DNA of 64,000 nt. Origin: Streptomyces sp. Ru71 (GTDB lineage: Bacteria; Actinomycetota; Actinomycetes; Streptomycetales; Streptomycetaceae). The notes beneath the pieces are model-generated. The model saw only the letters and a program-made list of their open reading frames with translations. It did no database searches and was not told the DNA's origin. Location: NCBI RefSeq assembly GCF_002920535.1, contig NZ_PQSS01000007.1, forward strand, positions 62,001-126,000. The letters run 5' to 3'. A program made the position numbers and the translations under genes. Below are positions 54,656-61,543 of this stretch, piece after piece. Position 1 is the first letter of the stretch. Each line of letters opens with the position of its first letter.

Positions 54656-55488
54656 CCGGCGACCTGTCCCGCTTCTCCATCAACCAGATGACGGTCAGGC
54701 AGCTGTCGCTGCCCGAACTCGCCGACGCCTGCCGCGAGTTGGGTGTCGACAAGGTCGGCCTGTGGCGCGAACCGGTCCAGGCGTACGGTCTGGAGGCGAC
54801 CGCCAAGCTGGTCCGCGACGCGGGCCTGACCGTGACGACGCTGTGCCGCGGCGGCTTCCTGACCGCGATCGACCCGGCCGAACGCACGAGGGCGCTCGAC
54901 GACAACCGGCGCGCGGTCGACGAGGCGGCCACCCTCGGCACGGACGTCCTGGTCCTGGTCTCCGGGGGCCTCCCGGACGGCTCGAAGGACCTGCGGGGCG
55001 CGCGTGAACGCATCGCCGACGCGCTGGCCGAGCTGGGCCCCTACGCCGAGGCGCATGGCGTGAAGCTGGCCATCGAACCGCTGCACCCCATGTTCGCCTC
55101 CGACCGCTGCGTGGTCTCCACCCTCGCCCAAGCGCTGGACCTCGCCGAACGCTTCCCGGCCCGGCAGGTGGGCGTGACCGTGGACACGTACCACATCTGG
55201 TGGGACGACCAGGCGCCCGCGCAGATCGCCCGGGCCGGCGCGAGCGGCCGTATCCACACCTTCCAGCTCGCCGACTGGACCACTCCGCTGCCCGAGGGCG
55301 TCCTCAACGGCCGCGGCCAGATCGGCGACGGCGCGATCGACATGCGGGAGTGGAAGGGGTACGTGGAGGCGGCCGGCTACACCGGCCCGATCGAGGTCGA
55401 GCTGTTCAACGACGGCCTGTGGGCGCGGGACGGCCGGGAGGTGCTGGACGAGACCGCGGAACGGTTCGTGGAGCACGCGATCCGCTAG
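54652..55488 (+). CDS. Sugar phosphate isomerase/epimerase (TIM barrel)
   Basis: The 278-residue protein is an AP-endonuclease-2/xylose-isomerase-like TIM-barrel, with metal motifs KLAIEPLHPMF (Glu), VGVTVDTYHIWWDD (Asp/His) and GPIEVELFND (final Glu). It ends the operon with Gfo/Idh and DUF993. It probably isomerises or epimerises the keto product of the oxidoreductase (inference). The GTG start overlaps the DUF993 stop, and a hairpin terminator follows at 55516-55557. Confidence 0.88.
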   Translation: MTGDLSRFSINQMTVRQLSLPELADACRELGVDKVGLWREPVQAYGLEATAKLVRDAGLTVTTLCRGGFLTAIDPAERTRALDDNRRAVDEAATLGTDVLVLVSGGLPDGSKDLRGARERIADALAELGPYAEAHGVKLAIEPLHPMFASDRCVVSTLAQALDLAERFPARQVGVTVDTYHIWWDDQAPAQIARAGASGRIHTFQLADWTTPLPEGVLNGRGQIGDGAIDMREWKGYVEAAGYTGPIEVELFNDGLWARDGREVLDETAERFVEHAIR

Positions 55489-55515
55489 CGGGGCCCGCGA
55501 AAAAAATATGCGGAA

Positions 55516-55557
55516 CCGAGTACAACCCTTCCGCTACCTGGTGGGTCGTACTCGGTG
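55516..55557. terminator. Hairpin after the sugar operon
   Basis: ACCGAGTACAACCC (55516-55529) pairs with GGGTCGTACTCGGT (55544-55557) with one G-T wobble and a 14-nt loop. A run of A residues (55500-55507) precedes it on the plus strand, so transcription in the minus direction would end in a U tract. Confidence 0.8.
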
Positions 55558-55618
55558 TCAGGACTTCTGGAGGGGGACCCGGGGGGGATCTCGGGGGGTT
55601 CTGATACGGAGGGGAAAC

Positions 55619-55650
55619 CGAGGGGCCCGGTCGACGGACCGGGCCCCTCG
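55619..55650. terminator. Perfect hairpin downstream of ribokinase
   Basis: CGAGGGGCCCGGTC (55619-55632) and GACCGGGCCCCTCG (55637-55650) form a perfect 14-bp stem with a GACG loop. It lies 27 bp beyond the ribokinase stop and likely terminates that minus-strand transcript. Confidence 0.88.
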
Positions 55651-55676
55651 AAGACTTTCCCGGGCAGGTCGGATCC

Positions 55677-56579
55677 TCACAGCGCGGCCACCTCGTCCGC
55701 CGTTGGATACGACTCCTGCGCGCCCCGCCGGGTCACCGCCGCCGCCCCGACCCGCGCCGCGTACGCCGCCGCCTCGGCCAGGGACGCGCCCGTGCCCAGC
55801 TTCCACGCCAGCGCCGCGGTGAACGCGTCCCCGGCGCCGGTGGTGTCCACGGTGTCCACCTTCACCGACGGCACCCGGGTCACGCCCCGCGCGTCGGCGA
55901 CCAGCGCGCCCTCCGCGCCCAGTGTGATCACCACCGAGCGCGGGCCCTTGGCGAGCAGCACCCGCGCCCACTCCTCGGGGGTGTCCCCGGCCCGCGCGTC
56001 CCCGAGGATCACCTTCGCCTCGTGCTCGTTGAGGATCAGCGGGTCGCAGGCGTCCAGCACCTCGCGCGGCAGCGGCCGCGGCGGCGACGGGTTCAGTACG
56101 AACCGGCTGCCCGGAGCCAGCGACCGTACGACCTCCACGACCGACTCCAGCGGGATCTCCAGCTGCGCCGACACCACCCTGGACGCCTGGAACAGGCTGC
56201 CCGCGGCCTGTACGTCCGCCGGGGTGAGCCGGCCGTTGGCGCCCGGCGACACCACGATGCTGTTGTCCCCGGACGGGTCGACCGTGATCAGGGCGACCCC
56301 GGTCGGCGCCCCGCCGACCAGCACGCCCACCGTGTCCACCCCGGCCGCCCGCTGCGAGTCCAGCAGCAGCCGGCCGTACGCGTCGTCACCCACCCGCGCC
56401 AGCAGGGCCGTTCGCGCCCCGAGCCGGGCCGCCGCGACCGCCTGGTTGGCGCCCTTGCCGCCCGGGTGGACGGCCAGGTCGGAGCCGAGGACGGTCTCCC
56501 CGGCCGCCGGGCGGCGCTCCACGCCGACCACCAGATCGGCATTGGCCGAGCCGACGACCAGCAGGTCGTAGTCGTACAT
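55677..56579 (-). CDS. rbsK: Ribokinase (PfkB family)
   Basis: Ribokinase phosphorylates ribose to ribose 5-phosphate. The 300-residue protein has the PfkB signatures GGKGANQAVAAARLG (residues 40-54) and the C-terminal DTTGAGDAFTAALA with the catalytic Asp. NEHEA in the middle is the ribokinase NxxE motif for Mg and phosphate. The ATG at 56579 has GGGAG 7 nt upstream. It lies apart from any ribose transporter in this window, and a strong hairpin follows its stop. Confidence 0.93.
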   Translation of the reverse strand: MYDYDLLVVGSANADLVVGVERRPAAGETVLGSDLAVHPGGKGANQAVAAARLGARTALLARVGDDAYGRLLLDSQRAAGVDTVGVLVGGAPTGVALITVDPSGDNSIVVSPGANGRLTPADVQAAGSLFQASRVVSAQLEIPLESVVEVVRSLAPGSRFVLNPSPPRPLPREVLDACDPLILNEHEAKVILGDARAGDTPEEWARVLLAKGPRSVVITLGAEGALVADARGVTRVPSVKVDTVDTTGAGDAFTAALAWKLGTGASLAEAAAYAARVGAAAVTRRGAQESYPTADEVAAL

Positions 56580-56800
56580 GTGTTGACTCCCAACCGTCAG
56601 CCACCGAGCCGGCCCGATGTCGCGCGGGACGACCCGCACCGGCACTGTTCCCCTCGTCCCCGGCGCTCGCCGGGCCGGGCCGGGCGCTGTGCCGTGAACG
56701 CGTACAGCGTGCCAGCCCCGGAGCGGCGACGAGGGGATCTAGGCTGCCCCTGACCACTGCGGGTGACATGCCCGCGCCAAAACGGGAGAGAGTACGACTT

Positions 56801-57136
56801 ATGCGCACACGCCGCGTCCTAGGTGCGTCCCTGGCCGCCGCCGCCCTCGTCGGTACGGCCGTCATCGCGGGCACGCCCGCCGTCGCCCAGACGAACGCGA
56901 CCGCCTCCAGCTGCACGGCGAAGGCCCTGGAGACCGTCCTGATCCGCGACCGCACGAGCACCAGCGGCACGGCGCTGGGCCAGCTCAACAAGGGCCAGAC
57001 CGCGTCGTCCCCGTGCCAGATGTACTACGGCGGCTCCTACACGGCGTGCGGCATCACCAGCACCCGCTGGGTCAAGGTCACGAAGAACGGCATCACGGGG
57101 TACGTGGTCGGGACGTGCGTGCTGCAGCCCGCGTAG
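56801..57136 (+). CDS. Small secreted SH3-like protein
   Basis: The 111-residue protein has a signal peptide (RRVLGASLAAAALVGTAVIAG, cleavage near AVAQ) and a mature bacterial SH3-like domain (VLIRDRTSTSGTALGQLNKG, RWVKVTKNGITGYVVG), with four cysteines that may pair. Such domains bind cell-wall peptides or act as modules of secreted proteins. GGAGAGAG precedes the ATG. The function of the stand-alone protein is unknown. Confidence 0.82.
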   Translation: MRTRRVLGASLAAAALVGTAVIAGTPAVAQTNATASSCTAKALETVLIRDRTSTSGTALGQLNKGQTASSPCQMYYGGSYTACGITSTRWVKVTKNGITGYVVGTCVLQPA

Positions 57137-57249
57137 CACGCGTCGGTTCCGGCCGGGCCGGGTGAGAAGTGCCGTGGCCGGTGGAACGTTTTGCGCGGAC
57201 GGCGCCTCTGGAGGGCGACGGAATACCGAAGTCGCCCCCAGGAGGACCC

Positions 57250-57702
57250 ATGCCGCACCGGCCCGGCACCCACGCTCCGACCCGCGCCGCCGTGCTCGTC
57301 ACCTCGGTGCTCGGCGCGGACGCCCTGCTCCACCTGTACTGGACGACCGGCGCCACTTGGCCGGCGGCCGACGACGGCAGCCTGTCGCAGGCGGTCCTGG
57401 GCACGGACGTACCGTTCACGCCGCCGATCCTGCTGCCGCTCGTCGCGGTCCTGCTGACCGGCGCCACCTGCGTGCTCGCCCGCGTTCTGCGCCCCCGCCG
57501 GCCCGTCCTGCGGCTCGGCACCCTGGCCGTGGCGGCAGGTCTGTCCCTGCGCGCCCTCGCGGGCGTCTACTGGCTCTTCGCCAAGGAGACCGGCACGACG
57601 TTCTACTGGCTCAATCTCGTGCTCTACACCCCGCTGTGCGCAGCCCTGGCCGTCGCCGCCCTGCGGGTGGCGCGGTGGAAGGACGACGTCCGTGCCCGCT
57701 GA
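57250..57702 (+). CDS. DUF3995 integral membrane protein
   Basis: The 150-residue protein has about four hydrophobic helices (near 13-30, 58-78, 90-107 and 120-142) and the DUF3995 pattern, with LLHLYWTTGATWP near residue 24 and GVYWLFAKETGTTFYWLN later. Function is unknown. The ATG at 57250 has AGGAGG 5 nt upstream. It overlaps the sigma factor gene by 11 bp, so the two are co-transcribed. Confidence 0.83.
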   Translation: MPHRPGTHAPTRAAVLVTSVLGADALLHLYWTTGATWPAADDGSLSQAVLGTDVPFTPPILLPLVAVLLTGATCVLARVLRPRRPVLRLGTLAVAAGLSLRALAGVYWLFAKETGTTFYWLNLVLYTPLCAALAVAALRVARWKDDVRAR

Positions 57703-58204
57703 AGGACCCGATGACCGGACGGCCGCGCTGGTGCGCGCGGCCCAGCGCGGCGACACCCTCGCGATGGCGGAACTCCTGGACCTCCTGGCGCCGTACGTGG
57801 GCCGCGTGTGCGCGCCCATCGCGCTGGACCAGGGAGCGGACGCGGCACAGGAGGCCCTGACGGCGGTCTTCAGATCACTGCGCACCCTGAAGGACCCGGC
57901 CGCCCTGCACGGCTGGGTCCGTGCCATCGCCGTACGCGAGGCGGTACGCGCCGCGCAACGCGCCGCGCGTACCGTGCCGGCCGATCTGAGCACGCTCCCG
58001 GCCCGGGGCGACCCGCAGCTGTCCGCCGACATCAGGGACGTACTGGAACGGCTCTCGCCCGAACACCGTGCGGTGCTGATGCTGCGCGACGTGGAGGGCC
58101 TGGACGAGCGCACCGCGGCCGCCCTGCTCGGCGTGCGCACAGGCACCGTCAAATCGCGGCTCCACCGGGCGCGCGACACCTTCCGGAAGGCGTGGACGTC
58201 ATGA
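57692..58204 (+). CDS. Extracytoplasmic-function-type sigma factor
   Basis: This 170-residue sigma-70 family protein has region 2 near residues 20-80 and region 4 at about 117-165 (LSPEHRAVLMLRDVEGLDERTAA and VRTGTVKSRLHRARDTFRKA). No anti-sigma gene adjoins it; the SRPBCC-like protein after it and the DUF3995 membrane protein before it are the partners, which might serve in control (inference). The GTG start lies inside the end of DUF3995, and the stop overlaps the next ATG (ATGA). Confidence 0.85.
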   Translation: MPAEGPDDRTAALVRAAQRGDTLAMAELLDLLAPYVGRVCAPIALDQGADAAQEALTAVFRSLRTLKDPAALHGWVRAIAVREAVRAAQRAARTVPADLSTLPARGDPQLSADIRDVLERLSPEHRAVLMLRDVEGLDERTAAALLGVRTGTVKSRLHRARDTFRKAWTS

Positions 58205-58653
58205 ACGAGTTCTGGCCGGCCACCGACGTCGACCCCGTGCGCCGTCTGCACGCCCTGGCCGCCGGCGTGCGCGGCGCGCACGTGACCGAGGCGTACGTGG
58301 ACGCGCCCTTCGAGCGGGTCTGGTCCCTGCTCGGCGACCTGGAGGGCGGGTTCGGGCAGGTGGTGACCGACATGGAACGGCTGCGCGTCGTCCACCGCCG
58401 GGGCGAGCGGGTCGAGGCGCTGGCCCGCAGCAGATTCGGCCCGCGGGCCCGGCTGCGCGGGGTGCAACGCCCGGGCTGGTGCTGGCTGCAGAGCCGCTTC
58501 CTGCTGATCGGGGTGGCGGCGAGGCCGGACGGCACGGGCACGAGGGTGGCCTTCACGGGCGGAGTCCGGGTCCCGACCCGCGCGGCCCTGATCCCGGTGG
58601 GCGTACGCCGGGAGGGCACGCGCAACGTGTCCAGACTGACAGCACTGCTGTGA
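58201..58653 (+). CDS. SRPBCC-fold-like protein downstream of the sigma gene
   Basis: The 150-residue protein looks like a START/SRPBCC ligand-binding fold: AYVDAPFERVWSLLGDLEGGF near the start is typical, and later TRVAFTGGVRVPTRAAL is a hydrophobic strand. It is translationally coupled to the sigma factor (ATGA). It could bind a hydrophobic ligand, but function is unknown. Confidence 0.75.
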   Translation: MNEFWPATDVDPVRRLHALAAGVRGAHVTEAYVDAPFERVWSLLGDLEGGFGQVVTDMERLRVVHRRGERVEALARSRFGPRARLRGVQRPGWCWLQSRFLLIGVAARPDGTGTRVAFTGGVRVPTRAALIPVGVRREGTRNVSRLTALL

Positions 58654-58693
58654 CCGGGTGGGCGCCCGCCCGGTTCGATCAGCGAGCCCGCCA

Positions 58694-59104
58694 TCACGCG
58701 GCCCCCAGCTGGCACCAGACGTACTTCCCCCGGTCCCCGAACCGGGCCGACGGCTGCCAGCCCCACACGTCCGCGCACGCCACGATCAGGCCCAGGCCCC
58801 GGCCCTCCTCCAGTTCCAGGGCCTGTTCCAGCTCCCTTGGCGGCTCGGGCGGTGCGGGGTCGGTGTCCCACGCCCCGATCCACACCGCCCCCTCCCGGGT
58901 ACGGCGCACCCTGAGCGCCGCCGGCCCCTTGGTGTGCCGTACGGCGTTGGCGACCAGCTCCGCGGCGAGCAGCTCCGCCGTGTCCACGAGGCCGATCAGG
59001 CCGTGCAGGGTGAGGATCAGACGCAGGGTGCGGCGCGAGACGGTGACGGCTCTGGGGTCGTTGGGGAGGTAGAGCGTGTAGTCCCAGGTCTCGTTTTCGG
59101 ACAT
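58694..59104 (-). CDS. Anti-sigma-factor-like HATPase (RsbW/SpoIIAB type)
   Basis: The 136-residue protein is a GHKL ATP-binding domain: N-box ELVANAVRHT (near 48-57), an acidic GAWDTDP in the G1 position, and EEGRGLGLIVACAD as the G2 box. Such small ATPases act as anti-sigma kinases or in WhiJ-type clusters. The start ATG has GGAG about 10 nt upstream. It diverges from the XRE gene with 205 bp between. Confidence 0.87.
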   Translation of the reverse strand: MSENETWDYTLYLPNDPRAVTVSRRTLRLILTLHGLIGLVDTAELLAAELVANAVRHTKGPAALRVRRTREGAVWIGAWDTDPAPPEPPRELEQALELEEGRGLGLIVACADVWGWQPSARFGDRGKYVWCQLGAA

Positions 59105-59222
59105 GCGGCATCAACTCCGTCGTTTGCCAGGGGATTTCACGCCGGGTGGCATCGCCGCAGCCGTCATGGCACGACGGCGCGGTGCACTTCCGCTGCGTGT
59201 GCGCTACGTCACCGACGGTATG

Positions 59223-59236
59223 GGTTACATGTAACC
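59223..59236. promoter_or_regulatory. 14-bp palindrome before the XRE gene
   Basis: GGTTACATGTAACC is a perfect palindrome in the region between the divergent ATPase and XRE genes, 74 bp upstream of the XRE ATG. It may be the operator of the XRE protein. TAATCT near 59256 could be a -10 box. Confidence 0.55.
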
Positions 59237-59309
59237 TCGGGCAAGCTGATCGCGTAATCTGAACCCCAACGAGCGGCAGTGGCCGCATCGTTGGATCAAG
59301 GAGCAACTG

Positions 59310-60143
59310 ATGGGCCCGAGGCGTGAACCGACCGCACGTGAGTTGCGCCTGGGTGTGGAACTACGCAGGCTCCGCGAGGCGGCAGGGCTCACCGCCATCG
59401 AGGCGGCGGCGCTGCTCGGGGTGAACCGGGTGCAGATCAGCCAGATCGAAGCCGGGGTCAAGGGTGTGAGTGAGCAGCGCGTGCGCCGCCTGGCCTCTCA
59501 CTATGCCTGTACGGACGAGGAGTTCGTCGACGCACTCGTGGCGATGGCCACCGATCGCTCACGCGGTTGGTGGGAGGAGTACCGGGGTCTGCTGCCCACG
59601 TCTTTCCTGGACCTGTCCGAGTTGGAACACCACGCCCGGTTCCTGCACCACGTGGCCATCCTGTACGTGCCGGGCCTCTTGCAGACGGAGGGCTACGCCC
59701 GTGCCGTCTTCTCCTCCAGGCTTCCGGAACTGACCGACGAGGAGGTGGAGTTGCGGATCCGGCACCGGCAGGAGCGTCAGAGGGTCACCGCTCCCTATGT
59801 GGCGCTGATCCACGAGGCGGCGCTTCGGATCCGGGTCGGTGACCGTGCCACCTCGAAGGCCCAGCTCGCCCGGCTCCTGGAACGCTCGGAGGCGGACCAG
59901 GCGACCGTTCGCGTCATCCCGTTCGACCGGGACGGTTTCGTGCCCTCAAGCGCGATGACGTATGCGGGCGGTCCCGTGCCAAAGCTGGACACGGTGATGC
60001 GGGACGCGCCCCACGGGAGCGTGCTGATCGACGCCGAGGCCCAACTCAGTATCTATCGAACGCGCTTCCGTATGGTGGAGGCTGTATCACTGGAACCGGA
60101 TGAGTCCCGCGACTTCATCCACCGGCTGGCACAAGAGCTGTGA
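59310..60143 (+). CDS. XRE/WhiJ-family regulator (HTH + DUF5753)
   Basis: The 277-residue protein has an N-terminal XRE helix-turn-helix (ELRRLREAAGLTAIEAAALL then VNRVQISQIEAG) and a C-terminal DUF5753 ligand-like domain (LPTSFLDLSELEHHARFLHH, LYVPGLLQTEGYARAVF). This is the WhiJ-like class, which in Streptomyces works with a small DUF397 protein and often an anti-sigma-like ATPase. AAGGAG precedes ATG. The DUF397 gene starts 9 bp after its stop. Confidence 0.93.
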   Translation: MGPRREPTARELRLGVELRRLREAAGLTAIEAAALLGVNRVQISQIEAGVKGVSEQRVRRLASHYACTDEEFVDALVAMATDRSRGWWEEYRGLLPTSFLDLSELEHHARFLHHVAILYVPGLLQTEGYARAVFSSRLPELTDEEVELRIRHRQERQRVTAPYVALIHEAALRIRVGDRATSKAQLARLLERSEADQATVRVIPFDRDGFVPSSAMTYAGGPVPKLDTVMRDAPHGSVLIDAEAQLSIYRTRFRMVEAVSLEPDESRDFIHRLAQEL

Positions 60144-60151
60144 GGCCTCCC

Positions 60152-60328
60152 ATGAACACCTGGCGGAAGTCTTCCTACTCGGGCGAGGGCGACGGCAACG
60201 AATGCGTCGAGGTCGCCACCACCCCCACCCACACCGCCGTCCGCGACTCCAAGGACCCCGCCCGAGCCACCCTCACCTTCCCCACCCCCGCCTTCGCCGC
60301 CTTTCTCGCGTCGCTGAAGCGTCCGTAG
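60152..60328 (+). CDS. DUF397 small protein
   Basis: The 58-residue protein has the DUF397 signature, beginning WRKSSYSGEGDGNECVEVA and then VRDSKDP. These small proteins partner with XRE/WhiJ-type regulators and modulate development or antibiotic production in Streptomyces. The ATG at 60152 is preferred to a GTG at 60140 because GAGG lies 7 nt upstream. It lies 9 bp behind the XRE gene and should be co-transcribed with it. Confidence 0.92.
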   Translation: MNTWRKSSYSGEGDGNECVEVATTPTHTAVRDSKDPARATLTFPTPAFAAFLASLKRP

Positions 60329-60400
60329 GGGACGGTCCCAGGGTTCGGCCAGGGGCGTCCCGGAGGGCCGCGTAGGCCGGGACGCGGAACCATCGACCGC

Positions 60401-61534
60401 ATGACCTCTCTCTCCCGACGCGCCGTCACCGGCGCCCTCGCGGCCGGCGCGCTCGCGCTCGTCGGCACACGCGCCCCGGCAGCCGCGGCGACCCCGCGTT
60501 CCGCAGCCTTACAGGCGGCCATCAGTGACCTCTCCCACCCCGAGGCGATCGCCTCGCAACTGCTGGTGGAAGGCCGGGACGGCCGCTGGTACGGAACCGC
60601 CGGCACCGCCGACATCGCGAGCGGCCGGCCGGTGCGGGCGGACGACCCCTTCCGGGCGGGCAGTGTGACCAAGGCCTTCGTGGCGACGGTCGTCCTGCAG
60701 TTGTGGGCGCAGGGCTGGCTGGATCTCGACGCCCCGATCACGCGCTGTCTTCCCGATCTGCCGCTGCCTGCCGGTTTCGGCGAGATCGCGGTGTCCCACC
60801 TGCTCAACCACACCAGCGGTCTGCCCGACCACCGGGGCCTGCCGGACCTCGGGACGCCGGAGGCGGTCGTGCGCCACCGCTTCGACCACTGGACACCGCG
60901 GGCCCTGGTCCGCACCGTGACGCACGAAGGCCTCAAGTTCACCCCCGGCGACAAGCAGGAGTACCGGGGCATCAACTACGTTCTGCTCGCGCTGCTCATC
61001 GAGGAGGTGACGGGGCGGCGGTACGGCGACGTGATCGCCTCGCGCATCCTGCGTCCCCTCGGACTGACCGGCACGGTGATCCCCGGCGGCGATCGCCGCG
61101 TCCACGGCTCAGCCGTGCACGGCTATCTGCGCATGACGGACGGCAGCCTGTGTGACGTGACGACCTACGACCAGTCGTCGTCCTGGGGCGAAGGCGAACT
61201 GGTCTCCACCGCCGACGACCTCTTTCGCTTCCAGCACGCCTTGTTCACGGGGGCGCTGCTGCCGCCCCGAGCGCGGGAGAAGCTCTTCACCCTGCCTCCG
61301 GTGACCATGCTGGACGGCACCGACGCCCGCTACAGCATGGGCTTGCAGGCGGCCCGGGTGAACGGCACCACGTTCTGGGGGAAGACCGGCGAGAACTACG
61401 GCTACCGCACCCGCATGTTCGCCACGCGGGACCTGAGCACCCGCTTCGTGCTGTCCTACACACCGACCCCGCTCAACGCGCGCGAGGACATGATCAAGCG
61501 AGTCGTCGACGTACTCGCGCCACCGTCCTCGTAG
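60401..61534 (+). CDS. Secreted beta-lactamase-family serine hydrolase with a TTA codon
   Basis: The 377-residue protein has a Tat-like signal (LSRRAVTGALAAGALALVG, cleavage near AAAA) and the class C/AmpH-type serine-hydrolase motifs SVTK (Ser88, Lys91), YRGINY (Tyr motif) and GKTG. It may be a D-alanyl-D-alanine carboxypeptidase or esterase. Leucine 37 is a TTA codon (60509-60511), so translation should depend on the bldA tRNA. The gene lies between the WhiJ-type trio and the Clp-like gene, with no strong ribosome-binding site. Confidence 0.88.
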   Translation: MTSLSRRAVTGALAAGALALVGTRAPAAAATPRSAALQAAISDLSHPEAIASQLLVEGRDGRWYGTAGTADIASGRPVRADDPFRAGSVTKAFVATVVLQLWAQGWLDLDAPITRCLPDLPLPAGFGEIAVSHLLNHTSGLPDHRGLPDLGTPEAVVRHRFDHWTPRALVRTVTHEGLKFTPGDKQEYRGINYVLLALLIEEVTGRRYGDVIASRILRPLGLTGTVIPGGDRRVHGSAVHGYLRMTDGSLCDVTTYDQSSSWGEGELVSTADDLFRFQHALFTGALLPPRAREKLFTLPPVTMLDGTDARYSMGLQAARVNGTTFWGKTGENYGYRTRMFATRDLSTRFVLSYTPTPLNAREDMIKRVVDVLAPPSS

Positions 61535-61543
61535 GAGATGGAC

